NCBI RefSeq assembly: GCF_001874645.1
Contig: NZ_CP017887.1
Coordinates: forward strand, 307,070 to 371,069
Length of the DNA: 64,000 nucleotides
Direction: 5' to 3'
Source: Pseudomonas frederiksbergensis
GTDB taxonomy: Bacteria; Pseudomonadota; Gammaproteobacteria; Pseudomonadales; Pseudomonadaceae
In this document: positions 29,081-39,555 of the stretch, piece by piece
Position numbering within the stretch: position 1 is the stretch's first letter
Layout: each line of letters begins with the position of its first letter
Notes under the pieces: model-generated
Seen by the model: the letters and a program-made list of their open reading frames with translations, nothing else
Told to the model about the DNA's origin: nothing
Databases searched by the model: none
Made by a program: the position numbers and the translations under genes

Positions 29081-29660
29081 CTACATGCTCAGGATTGAGC
29101 GAACCATCGGGACGAGAGCGAAAGGAGTCGCGCTACTGCCATACTGCGCTTTGCGCAGGCCGAAAGTAGATGCTGTCTCCACAGTTTTGCTTACGGCTGT
29201 CTTCTCCCCGAAAAATTGCCCTGTACGTTCACTGATACGTCTAACTTCACGCTCCAGCCAAAACCGGGCGTCCTTCAAAGCTGCGGACTCGTAATTAGCC
29301 AACCGTTCAGCCATCGCTTGCTCATGACGAATCTCATCACATAGCCCCTCAAGTGCCAGTTTTTCCAGCGAAAAGCCAGCAAAAACGAAGCCACCGTCGG
29401 TGCAATTAATGTGGACATGGCCAATAACATGAAAATTGAGCTCATCAGCAACACAAATATTTTGGCATATATAGACGGAGGTCTAGTGCCATAGAAAAAA
29501 AGAAGCATCCATTGGCGACAAGAAAAAGCAGAGAAAGCCCCAAACACCAATTGGCGATTACTTGCGCCTTTTTTTCCAAACCTGTACGCCGCACTTTTCG
29601 TGGTTCACAGCGGCTTAGCTCTTTCAGTACCTGGATCGTTCGATCGATTAAAGGTGACAT
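29081..29660 (-). pseudogene. Frameshifted inner-membrane protein gene
   Basis: The N-terminal 70 codons (MSPLIDRTIQVLKEL, then a membrane helix GLSLLFLVANGCFFF), a second helix in another frame (FVLLMSSIFMLLAMSTLIAP) and a third piece back in frame (AMAERLANYESAALKDARFW, RTGQFFGEKTA) form one small membrane protein split by two frameshifts. Homologous small membrane proteins occur in Pseudomonas but I cannot name a function. The last 40 codons look like unrelated sequence. Confidence 0.65.
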
Positions 29661-29738
29661 TCGCGCTCCATGATTACTTAATTGACGATTCTTAAAAATC
29701 TAAACAAGCGTTCTTTTCCATTGCAAACAACTCCTGCT

Positions 29739-30863
29739 TTAATAGCCTGTAGAGGGCCGCGCACAAGCTTCCACTTGCGGCACCAAGCGGATATCCACCC
29801 GGCGGTTGGCCGCTCTCCCGGACGCGGTATCATTGCTGGTAATCGGTTGACTGCCTGCCGCCCCCTGGACAGCAAAACAGTTGTCGGGGATGTCGCCCAT
29901 ACGTTGCATCCAGTCGCGTACTGCCAAGGCGTGAGCGTATGAGATTTGAAGGTTCTGCTCCGCGTTACCCGTGGTGTCGGTGTGCCCGACGATCTCAATC
30001 AACCAGCCGGATTGAGCCTGTATGCTGGCCAAGGCATTGATCAGCACCTTGGTCGAGCCTGCCTTGAGTTCGGTGCTGCCGGCATCGAACAGCGACAAGC
30101 TGTCCAACTGCACCGGTTCGGCCCCGGCCGGGTGCTGTTGTGAAGCGATAAACCAGCCAAAACCGCACGCCAGGGCGACGGCGACGAAAAACGCAAATAG
30201 CCACAAAGCAAAGGAGCGCTTATGGGATTTCGAGGCAGCAGGTGGTACCTCAGGCATCGGGTGGGCGGGCAAGATGACCACTGGCATCACAAAAGCCGGC
30301 TCCGGGACTCTGGTTGATATCGGCAACCTTTCACCCGAAGCGCCGTTACGCTCTAGACGGTGTATCAACCCACCGACCTGATGACACAACGCCTGCAACG
30401 TGACCAGAGGCACCTGTCCCTGGCGCGCCAGTTGCATGGACAGTCGCTCTAACTCACTGTCCAGACGCACCAGCGCGGGTAACGTCCAGGCAGTGATCTC
30501 CAGACTCCGTAGCAATGGCTGCAACTGAGCGAACAACCAGGCCAGGATATCCAGGCGCACGGTGGTCATGGGCGACCACACGCTGGACCACTCGCTGCAC
30601 AGCGCCTCGATCAGTGTCACCCCTTGCGCCATGCCCTCCAGCCCGTGGCGTTGGCTGCGGGCCAGGGCAAAAGAGGCGGCGGTTTGCAACTCTGCGCCGT
30701 TGTTGTGAAACAACGTCAGGCACAACTGCTAGACCTTCGCCCAGTCGACGTCCGGGCACGCAGGATGGCTCAGTTTGGCCAACTCATCACGCAACGCTGT
30801 AAATTCGCCGAAGCCACGCGGGTCACCGCCGACCCGGATACGCATTTCAAATAACGCCGTCAT
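29739..30863 (-). pseudogene. tssA: TssA-like (ImpA_N) type VI protein with OmpA-like C-terminus, amber-interrupted
   Basis: Reading from ATG 30863: 44 codons (MRIRVGGDPRGFGEFTALRD..DWAKV), a TAG at 30731-30729, then QLCLTLFHNNGAELQTAASF continuing in frame to 29739. Together these form an ImpA_N domain, a proline-rich linker, one membrane helix (ALWLFAFFVAVALACGFGWF) and an OmpA-like peptidoglycan-binding domain (GHTDTTGNAEQN, ANRRVDIRL). The stop falls where a Glu codon (VEQLCL) is expected, so a single GAG-to-TAG change explains it. Translation restart downstream would lose the N-terminus. Directly after tssE. Confidence 0.85.
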
Positions 30864-30886
30864 CCAGCTTCCCTTCTGTTATAGGT

Positions 30887-31327
30887 TTACGGCTTTGACA
30901 GGTAGTTCTGCCGCTTCAAGTGACGCACCAACACTTTCCCCTCAGGCGCCAGGGTCGTGCCGAAGGTCACCCGCTCGCCCCCTTTCAGTTGCGCGTCCAG
31001 AACGTACTCCAGATGGCCAGGTTGGGTCTGTGGCAGCAGTTCGATGTTCACCGCCGCCAGTCGCGGTTCGTACTTGAGCAAGGTATTGACCAGCGTGCCC
31101 ATCAGCCCATGCGCTGAGGCGGGCAGCCCTTGCAGGATCAGGCCCATGTCTGGCAGGCCGTAGTCTGGCAGGTGACTGAGCGATCCCGCCCGGCTGCTGA
31201 GGATGCGCTGCAGGTTGTCCAGCACCGATAGGGTGTGCTGGTCCTCTTCCCGGACGCGATACAAGTCCAACTCACCGTCGAAATTCTGCAGAAGCATCTC
31301 GTAGAGCGAAGGGTTCAGTTCGCTCAC
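30887..31327 (-). CDS. tssE: TssE, gp25-like type VI baseplate protein
   Basis: 146 residues of the gp25/TssE fold: SVLDNLQRILSSRAGSLSHL, PDYGLPDMG and the C-terminal sheet with GERVTFGTTLAPEGKVLVRH. TssE is part of the wedge that joins the type VI sheath to the spike. The frame is intact, lying 3 bp after the broken tssJ and 23 bp before the broken tssA. With its partners disrupted and no sheath, TssM or ClpV genes in the window, it is probably no longer used. Confidence 0.88.
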   Translation of the reverse strand: MSELNPSLYEMLLQNFDGELDLYRVREEDQHTLSVLDNLQRILSSRAGSLSHLPDYGLPDMGLILQGLPASAHGLMGTLVNTLLKYEPRLAAVNIELLPQTQPGHLEYVLDAQLKGGERVTFGTTLAPEGKVLVRHLKRQNYLSKP

Positions 31328-31330
31328 GAC

Positions 31331-31874
31331 TTACTCCTCCGCCAAGGGTTGCAGGGTCAGCCGATTGTTGCCCAGTTCAATGACCCGTGCCCGGTCTGGG
31401 TCCAGGTCATCGCGAGTCAACGTCAGGCGCCAGGTGTTTTTTTGTGTGTCGGGCGTGCGAAACAACGCCACCACGGTGACGAACTGAGCGTCTTTATGCA
31501 GAGGCATGTCCAGCTGTGCGCCCTCCCCGGGTTTGACCACCATGGCTTGTTGGTCCAGCAGATCGGCGCGCAACAGGTTGTCGGCATCACTTAGCACACT
31601 GTCATAGGTCGCCTTGTCCACGACTTTGTTGTCGCGCAGTTGATACACACGCACCACGGTGGGCACGGATAAGCCACTCATGTCCGTCACGTCGATGTTC
31701 ATCGCTGCCCGGCCGGTAAAGTCCAGGTGTAAGGTCTTCACTTGTTTGTAGAGGATTGCCTTGACTGTAGACTTGGTGGCGTCGGACACGATCTGAGTCA
31801 ACCCGCACCCGCTCAGCAGTGCACCGAGCACCGAGCACCGCCACCTTCAATAGATTAAAAACGGTACGCGACAT
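31331..31874 (-). pseudogene. tssJ: TssJ type VI outer-membrane lipoprotein, frameshifted in the signal peptide
   Basis: ATG 31874 opens MSRTVFNLLKVAVLG, then a tandem duplication of a 7-bp unit (CACCGAG at 31822-31828 and 31829-31835) throws the frame. The rest, in the other frame, reads LGALLSGCGLTQ (lipobox) and 150 residues of TssJ (KTLHLDFTGRAAMNIDV, VVRVYQLRDNKV, and a C-terminal sheet). Removing one unit restores VLGALLSGCG. A GTG at 31831 in the downstream frame could in principle restart but would cut away half the signal peptide. Confidence 0.85.
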
Positions 31875-32139
31875 GCTGTGCCTCTCTGCATTGGGGGTTG
31901 CTATGTGCTTTTTAACTGTCGCTTTCAATATTATCGGCGACCTTGTCGACACCCCGAACGCTCAATCCGGAGCCTAGGTTGTGAAACTGCTCAGCGTTGC
32001 GACACATCCTGAACCGAGTATGAAAATGATCAACTTAGCAACCGTTTTTTTGAATGGACAAAAGCTCTTAGGCGGAGACCAAACTCCGAATTTTCCGAGC
32101 GGGAACCGAGCCAGTCGCCCTGCGTTATTTCACTTAAAT

Positions 32140-32979
32140 TTAGAAGCGATAAAAATAACCGAAACCGACACCGTACTGAGTGTCCTTTTCAACCAATGGG
32201 CTGTCTTTGATCGCCCCTCCCATTCGAGTGGCGCCCAGATCAAAGAAAACCGAGTGATTAATCGCCAAGAGCCAATCCATACGTATGCCAGCCTCGGTAT
32301 TGACTGTTGAATCGCCCTGGTAGCGCTGGCGCCCGCCAATCACTTCACCTGCAGCTACGCCGTAGTAGTAGTCCACATAGTTTTTGTCCACCCACTCGGC
32401 GACCAGTCGCGGCGTAAAGCCAAAGGCTCCAGCAGAGAATCGATGATCGATCTGCAGTTTTGCACGAGATCCTTTGCTGTTATTCATGGCGTCAGTAAGG
32501 ACTTCGGCTGACAATCTAACCAACTCAGATCTCCAGGTAGCAACACCACCTACCCAGAAACTGCTATCGCGATCACTCATGCCTCGAAGAAAAGAGGAAT
32601 CACCTGATTCGTAGCCTTCGCTGATGTATTTTCCGCGCAGACGGAACGTCACAGGTCCTACCGATGGTAGTTTTAAGTCCACACCGGAACCGAACACGTG
32701 AATATATTCGCCCTCATAAGTCACCACTGGAAAGCCGCGTACTTTGTCGTCAAAATCACGATAGACTCGATAGTCAATGCCACCTGCAAACCCGATGGCC
32801 CACTTTGAATCGCTGATTTCAGTTTCCGCTCGGCGCTCGCCAGACGACTTGGCCAAGGTGTCTATGGTCTGCGTCGATGCAGAGGCCATGGACTGGCCAC
32901 CGACAGCAAGAATTGCCAATGTCGCCGATAGAGTGCGAACGGGCTTGAATGAAAATGCAGAGAAAGCACGTGATGACAT
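32140..32979 (-). CDS. MipA/OmpV-type outer membrane protein
   Basis: 279 residues from ATG 32979 (MSSRAFSAFSF..) with AGGCG upstream; signal peptide ends near QSMASA. Alternating beta strands (WAIGFAGGIDYRVYRDFDDK, FTPRLVAEWVDKNYVDYYYG) and the C-terminal aromatic ending GFGYFYRF are typical of MipA/OmpV barrels. These act as outer membrane proteins, some scaffolding peptidoglycan enzymes; no specific role can be given. Single gene between the type VI relics and a stretch of decayed DNA. Confidence 0.82.
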   Translation of the reverse strand: MSSRAFSAFSFKPVRTLSATLAILAVGGQSMASASTQTIDTLAKSSGERRAETEISDSKWAIGFAGGIDYRVYRDFDDKVRGFPVVTYEGEYIHVFGSGVDLKLPSVGPVTFRLRGKYISEGYESGDSSFLRGMSDRDSSFWVGGVATWRSELVRLSAEVLTDAMNNSKGSRAKLQIDHRFSAGAFGFTPRLVAEWVDKNYVDYYYGVAAGEVIGGRQRYQGDSTVNTEAGIRMDWLLAINHSVFFDLGATRMGGAIKDSPLVEKDTQYGVGFGYFYRF

Positions 32980-33042
32980 GATCGAATCGCCTGAAAAAAT
33001 ACTGAAAGGCCTAGCCTGAGACCGGCAGGCTCCATAAAACAA

Positions 33043-33968
33043 CCACCCTTCAAGGGTCCCGATAAAAGCCCCCTATCCAGTACCAGCGCAGCTTTGGCGG
33101 CACTTCACTTCCTCCCCTTCGTCATGCATACCTCTTGTCCGGGTTACCAAATTACGACTGTTCTGTATCTACGCGCATGCAACTGGTATGCGTAGACTGA
33201 AAATGGGTCGAAAGCTTCAACTTTAAGCGCCACAAGCACGTTAACGACCGTTTTGCAACCATCCAAAATGGTACTATCGAACGATCAATCAGTACACACC
33301 CGACTTTAAAACAAGATATTGCGACGCAACACCTCTGACCAGTCCATTGACTCACTGTCGATTTCACGATTGAACAGGTTGTTGACGCGCAGCTTCCAAC
33401 AAAGTGTATCTGGCGGCTGAGCAGTCCCAACGAGAGCAGGGGACGCTAGGCCGCTGATTTAATGAGAAAAAACTAGGCGTTTCGACCGCACAGAGACGAG
33501 ATATTCGACAGACAACTTCGATATATATGCTGCTTCCTTAACGCTGAGTAGTCTGCACAGCTGCGAATTTCCGGCTGAGGGGATGTCGTTTACAATCTTG
33601 ATCAGGAACAACGTAACGTTGCCGCTGCCTTTCGCAACACGATCAATCAGATCTTCTGATATCGCTGTCAATCATAGAAAACCCGCGCCGCTCGACTATC
33701 AGCGTGTAATCACATTGGTCGCTCACTCACAGAGCCCTTTCAGATTACTGATTACTGATTACTACTGTTGGGGCACAACAACAGGGCCAGTAACTTGCGA
33801 TGTGAATCCTTGACCGCCTGTATAACCTGTTGTGCTTTATCCTTAACCATTTGCACCACTGGCGAATAGACTACTGGAGCCAACACCGTTAGAGCATTTT
33901 GAATGCGAACTTGCGCTTACAATCATGAAGATTTTCCTCGGACAGTAGAAACAGCTTCAGCATGCAAT
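33043..33968. other. Decayed region upstream of the MipA-type gene
   Basis: No intact gene. A minus-strand stretch at 33306-33420 reads WKLRVNNLFNREIDSESMDW and ends LRRNILF-stop, like the C-terminal strands of a TonB-dependent receptor, but nothing more of it remains. A 70-codon minus-strand frame at 33459-33671 has no recognisable content. Confidence 0.4.
33743..33763. repeat. Three GATTACT heptamers
   Basis: Three perfect tandem copies of GATTACT followed by ACTG. A third type of heptamer array in the window, in non-coding sequence. Confidence 0.85.
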
Positions 33969-34165
33969 GAAAGGTCTGAAGTAATCAGCTATTTCTGATG
34001 CCCTCCAGGGTTGAGGTTCAAAAACACTAGCCACTCAGGAGTCAGACCTTTCCTGCTCGGAACTCATCGCCCCCCTTGAGCAACTCCCCCTAAAGGCGCT
34101 TTACCGCATCACAGGCGCACCTCTACCGCAATCAGCAGTCGTTTTCGCATCATCTACAGGCACGA
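33969..34165 (-). mobile_element. Right-end relic of an IS5-family element
   Basis: On the minus strand this is a diverged copy of 12140-12332, the right end of the intact IS5-family element. It includes the last transposase codons (LWMMRKRL-like), the GATGAGTT stretch, GAACCTC and the terminal GGTCTGAAG inverted repeat. Internally it breaks into an IS110 scrap at about 34165. Confidence 0.82.
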
Positions 34166-34382
34166 CTGTCAATCAGCCTCATATCGCGCCCCAAGCTGCG
34201 CAGCTTGCCAGCCCAATGGTGGGCGCTTCCACAGGCCTCCATACTGATCAGACACTACGGCATGATGGCAAAAAGGTGATGACTTGGTCGCATTTGAGTT
34301 GCTTCCTCAGAACGGTCTTGCCATGCTCATTAACACTGCGCACCTGAAGTTCATTTTCAGCCAAGTCGATACTAACGGTCAT
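34166..34382 (-). pseudogene. N-terminal scrap of an IS110-family transposase
   Basis: From ATG 34382 reads MTVSIDLAENELQVRSVNEH and GKTVLRKQLKCDQVITFL, then a frameshift to FAIMP, a stop, and CLISMEACGSAHHWAGKLRS. This is the DEDD-type N-terminus of IS110/IS1111 transposases with the first catalytic Asp (SIDLA). Truncated by the IS5 relic. Confidence 0.85.
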
Positions 34383-34387
34383 AATTT

Positions 34388-34612
34388 TTATACCGGACGC
34401 TCCTCTTGATTTGTGGTTTCTAGGGCCCTTCCACTATGGCACGTTGAGACCTCTGGTTCCGGGATCGCGGCATAGATCGCCTTGAAGCGGGCGTAGATCA
34501 TACGGATATGACTGAACAGTTCACTGAAGCCATCGCGCCCAGTAGCAACATCAAGATCCTCCCAGCGATCATTGAAGGCCTCGTGCTTGTCCTCATGCAA
34601 CTTGATGTTCAC
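34388..34612 (-). CDS. Hypothetical 74-residue protein
   Basis: Opens with GTG at 34612. Acidic N-terminus and one helical stretch (FSELFSHIRMIYARFKAIYA); no recognisable family. It lies between the IS110 scrap and the terminator of the flavin reductase gene and may be a fragment of a larger lost gene. Confidence 0.25.
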   Translation of the reverse strand: MNIKLHEDKHEAFNDRWEDLDVATGRDGFSELFSHIRMIYARFKAIYAAIPEPEVSTCHSGRALETTNQEERPV

Positions 34613-34647
34613 TATGAATTACAGCCTCTGAACCCCCAGCATCAGCG

Positions 34648-34692
34648 CTAAAACAAAGCCCCTGCCGAGATCCGGTGGGGGCTTTGTTTTAG
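34648..34692. terminator. Strong bidirectional terminator after the flavin reductase gene
   Basis: Near-perfect inverted repeat: CTAAAACAAAGCCCC (from 34648) pairs with GGGGCTTTGTTTTAG (to 34692). The A/T-rich outer arms serve as T tracts in both directions. It closes the left end of the hpa region. Confidence 0.88.
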
Positions 34693-34731
34693 CCGAGTTC
34701 AACTCAGCGAGGTCGCCCTTGCCTGCGCCTG

Positions 34732-35724
<993 letters not shown>

Positions 35725-35757
35725 CTAACCAGGGGATGCCTAAAGAGCGTTGCGCCT

Positions 35758-36927
35758 TTAGACCATGCTCGGATCTGGCTCGAGCCCCATCAATTCACGT
35801 CCGAGGATTTGCGCGCAGACGTCGTAGTCGGTGTAAGCATGGGCCGCCGTCATATGGGAATCGCGCCACAGACGCTGCAACTCATTGGTTTCCATCCAGG
35901 CGGTTCCGCCAGCAGCTTCGAACAAGCGATCCACCGCGGCCACGCACATCTTCACCGCATAGGCCTGATTGGTGCGCCAGAACGCCAGGGTTTCGCGGCT
36001 GGGGTATTCATGGCGCTCGCCATGGGCGGCGTGGTCCTGCCAGGTCTTTTCCAGGAAGGCGCGGGCCGCGGCCACTTGATGAGTCGATTCGGCCAGGCGC
36101 ATCAGCGCTGGCGTGGCGGCGCCGACATTGACGCCGGTATAGGCGCGTACTCGATTACGGGTCTTGTCCTTGAAGGCAGCGAGCATGCGCTCGGCAATGC
36201 CCAGGCTGATGCTCGCAAAACCGCTGGCAAAATACGGACGATAAGGGCCGTAGAAAATCTTGCTGTCGGGGTACAAATCAACGCCGGCGGACTTGCCTTC
36301 CATCATGTCCTTGGCTTTCTGGATCCGGTGCTCGGGGACAAAGACGTTGTCGATGGACAGGGTCTTGGTGCCACTGCCCTTCATGCCCAAGGCGTACCAG
36401 TCATCAATGATCTGGTAGTCACTGCGCGGCAGCACGGCGAAGCAGTAGTCCTGCGCGCCCTCGGCATTCGGCCGGCGGCAACCGACAATTGCCCACTCCG
36501 CATGATCGCTGCCACTGCTCCAGCCCATCTGGCCGCTGAACATCACGCCGCCTTCCACTTCCTCGACCTTGCCAAACGGCGCGATGGAACTGCTTGCCGT
36601 GGCATGAGGATTGGCCCCCCAGACTTCGTCCTGTAATTGCTTGGAGAACATCGCCAATTGATGGCTGTGGGTACACAGCAGGCTCATGGCCCAGGCGGTA
36701 CTTGCACAGGCGCCGGCCAGCACGGCCACGCAGTCGCAAAAATCCGGCAGGGACATTTCCAGACCGCCAAAGGCCTTGGGCTGGAAGGCACGGTGCATAC
36801 CGATGCCCTTGAGCATGGCGATATTTTCGGCCGGGACCATGCGGTCCTTCTCGGCCTGGGTGGCATTGCCGGCGATAACGGGCAGGATTTCCTTGAGGGC
36901 CTCAAGGAGCGGGATTGGTTTTTTCAT
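35758..36927 (-). CDS. Oxygenase component (C2-type) of p-hydroxyphenylacetate 3-hydroxylase
   Basis: 389 residues from ATG 36927 (MKKPIPLLEALKEILP) with AAGGTCG upstream; the longer frame to 36999 is rejected. Acyl-CoA-dehydrogenase fold (PKAFGGLEMSLPDFCDCVAV, ASTAWAMSLLCTHSHQLAMF, ALGMKGSGTKTLSIDNVFVP) of the group D flavin monooxygenases. With its reductase partner it converts 4-hydroxyphenylacetate to 3,4-dihydroxyphenylacetate, the substrate of HpaD. This pair replaces the unrelated E. coli-type HpaB/HpaC. Confidence 0.88.
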   Translation of the reverse strand: MKKPIPLLEALKEILPVIAGNATQAEKDRMVPAENIAMLKGIGMHRAFQPKAFGGLEMSLPDFCDCVAVLAGACASTAWAMSLLCTHSHQLAMFSKQLQDEVWGANPHATASSSIAPFGKVEEVEGGVMFSGQMGWSSGSDHAEWAIVGCRRPNAEGAQDYCFAVLPRSDYQIIDDWYALGMKGSGTKTLSIDNVFVPEHRIQKAKDMMEGKSAGVDLYPDSKIFYGPYRPYFASGFASISLGIAERMLAAFKDKTRNRVRAYTGVNVGAATPALMRLAESTHQVAAARAFLEKTWQDHAAHGERHEYPSRETLAFWRTNQAYAVKMCVAAVDRLFEAAGGTAWMETNELQRLWRDSHMTAAHAYTDYDVCAQILGRELMGLEPDPSMV

Positions 36928-37179
36928 TGTTAGCGACCTTGTTTTTAGAAATTCGCTGATCTGGCTGGGCCTGCATGCAGGCGGCCCGCCAGTCGCCATA
37001 AAACGGAATGCTAGAGATCCCGGCGGGCGTTCAAGGCTCGATTATGCGCAGCCAGGGCAGTCGCCAAAATGGACATTCCAAACTCCCCATTGCATTTTCC
37101 ATGGCCTTTGCCCACGCCACCACCGCCCAGGGGGCATGGCACGCCAAAAAACCATTAACAATACAACGAAAACAGTACC

Positions 37180-38334
37180 ATGACGCCCCCATCCGGCAGC
37201 GGAGCCACTCCTCGCCACGCGTCACTGGCCCAGAACCTTGCGCGCTCTGCGCCACCGTAATTTCCGCCTGTATTTTATCGGCCATGCTATTTCCACCTTG
37301 GGCACCCGGACCCAGCAGGTGGCGTTGTCATGGCTGATCCCCCAATTGCTGGTGGGTCCGTTTGCCGGGGCCTGGATCGATCGGCACGACAAGCGCCGGC
37401 TGCTGATTATGGTCAAAGCGGCGCTGGCCCTGCTGGCACTGATCCTCGCCGGCCTGACTGCCAGCGAGCAAATTGAGCCGGCGCTGATCGTGATCATGGC
37501 CGCCCTGCTCGGCGTACTCAATGCCGTGGACACTCCGTTGCGGCAGTCGCTGCTCAGCCAATTTGTCGATGACCGCCAGGACCTGCCCAATGCCCTGACC
37601 CTCAATACCATGTTGTTCACCTCGTCACGCTTTATGCCGGTCTGCTGCTGGCGGTGGTCAGCGAGGCCCTGTGCTTTGCACTGAATGCGGCCTCCTACCC
37701 GGCGCTCGTGATTGGCCTGGCCTGCATCCACCTGCCACCCTCGGCGCGCGCCTGCGGTTCGTACGGCAATGTATTGCGCGAAGGCCTGCGCTATGTGCTG
37801 AACGACCGGCAGGTGAAACAGTTGATGCTCAGCGTACTGATGATCAACCTCACCGCCTCCAGCTATGGGGTGCTGCTGCGGGTCTTTGCCCGCGATATCT
37901 TCAAAGGTGATGCCACGACCCTGGGCTGGCTGTGGGGCGCGGCCGGACTCGGTTCGCTGGCGTCCAGCGCGGTCCTGGCCGGCAATCGCAGTACGGCGCC
38001 GCTGCACCGGTTTATTCTGGCCAGCACTGCCGTCCGTACACTGGCCATTCTCTTGTTCGCTGCCAGCACCCAGTTCTGGTTGTCATTGATCGCGATAGGG
38101 TTGCTCGGTTTCGGCATCACGATCTGCAATATCGGCACCAATATCTTCTTGCAAAGCGATGCACCCGAGGCCCTTAGAGGCCGAGTGGTATCGCTGTACA
38201 CCTCAACCCGGTTCGGCTTCGATGTCATCGGCGGCTTGCTGGCCGGGCTGCTGGCCGTGCACCTCGGCGCGCCAGGCGTGCTGCTCAGCGCCGGGGCGCT
38301 ATTGCTGACCTACACCGCCTGGGCCGCCCGCTAG
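37180..38334 (+). pseudogene. Broken MFS transporter (MFS_3 type) divergent from the hydroxylase genes
   Basis: From ATG 37180 the first 19 codons (MTPPSGSGATPRHASLA) run off frame at an extra base near 37230. The continuation LRALRHRNFRLYFIGHAIST then lacks part of the first helical hairpin (QQVALSWLI joins directly to PQLLVGPFAGAWIDRHDKRR). A second break near 37635 (FTSSRF to YAGLLLAVVSEALCF) shifts frame again before an intact C-terminal half. No functional transporter is likely. Confidence 0.85.
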
Positions 38335-39491
38335 CCGGGTATCAAAGCCGCGTAAGGCGAAACGCGAAGAAGGCGCCACTGTCGGCCTCCCCGACCACCA
38401 GATCCATGGGCCAGGGCGCGCCGTTGTAGCAAAGCGCTGGCCAGGGTGCCCAGACCAAACTGCATGGCTACCGCCAGCCCTGCCGCCGCGCCGGCCTGCC
38501 GGGGGGGATCGCCATCAGGCTCGCCAGGCTGCTGGAGACAACCAGTTCCGTCACACTGACAAACCGCAGTACGCACAGCACCAGTGCCGGCAGACCTCCC
38601 ACCTCAAAGCCGGCGCAGAGCAACAGGCCAAACCCGAGCCCGCCACCACCAAGACGCCGAACCCAAGCAGACGCAGGGAGCCGAGCAGCCCGACAAAATG
38701 CACCTTGAGAAAGCTCACACCCATGATCCCACCGATATTCAGGGCGAACAGCCAGGCGTAGTGCAGGGGAGAGATGCCGAAGTGCTCGATATAAACAAAA
38801 GGCGAAGCGGTGATAAAGACAAACATGCCGCCGAATATCAGGTCCATACACAGGATATAGCCCAGCGCCTAAGGCTTGCGGGCGATAACGGCATAGGGCC
38901 TTGAAAGCACTCGCCAGCGAAGTACCTCACGCCTCGTACGGATGGGTTTCGGGAATAAAGCGAATCACCAGCAACAAGCACGCCCCGACAACCACCAGCA
39001 GTACCACAGACAGCATGCACCAGCCGCTGAACAGCAACAGCCCCCCTGCACCGCCGCGACCAGGGTGACAATCAACGTCACCTGCTGCATCAACGGCAGC
39101 ACCCGCGCCGCATCATTGAGCGCGAACAGGTCGCGGCCAATCACCCGGGCCAGCACGGAAGCCGCCGCACCGCCAAGCGCCTGCACCAGGCGCTTGGCGA
39201 TCAACTGGCCCGGCTCGCTGGCCAGGGCACAACCCAGGGTGGCAAACAGATACAGCACGATGCCGGCCATCAGCAGACACCGCCGACCAAAGCGGTCGGA
39301 CAGCAGCACGTAGAACAACATGCCCAGGCTGAAACCGGCGAGAAACAGACCGATGGTCAATTGAATCTGCTGCTCACTGGCGCCCAGATCGGCGGCAATA
39401 AACGGCAGGCTTGGCAGGTACATATCGATCGACAACGCACCAGTGCGGCAAGCAGGATAATTAGGCGTTGGGGCTGGCGGACAAGGGACAT
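38335..39491 (-). pseudogene. Broken Bcr/CflA-type MFS transporter
   Basis: ATG 39491 (MSLVRQPQRLIILLAALV) loses frame near 39440. LSIDMYLPSLPFIAADLGAS through RLVQALGGAAASVLARVIGR is then open, followed by breaks near 39020, 38870 and 38550 that scatter the remaining helices over three frames (MDLIFGGMFVFITASPFVYI; GLAVAMQFGLGTLASALLQR). At least four indels. Convergent with the neighbouring broken MFS gene. Confidence 0.88.
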
Positions 39492-39513
39492 GCCGTCTCC
39501 GGCTTATCACACG

Positions 39514-39535
39514 AAAAAAGCCGCCCGAAGGCGGC
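39514..39535 (-). terminator. Terminator after the TRAP transporter operon
   Basis: Minus strand: GCCGCC stem, TTCG tetraloop, GGCGGC, then six T. 20 bp past the stop of the TRAP large permease gene. Confidence 0.92.
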
Positions 39536-39555
39536 CCACAGGAGCGTTTGCTACG

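Noticed and set aside
31981..32310. 109-codon plus-strand frame near the MipA-type gene
   Set aside because: Mostly antisense to the C-terminus of that gene; no RBS.
34648..34692. Inverted repeat considered as a transposon end
   Set aside because: A/T tracts on both sides and position after a stop codon fit a bidirectional terminator better.
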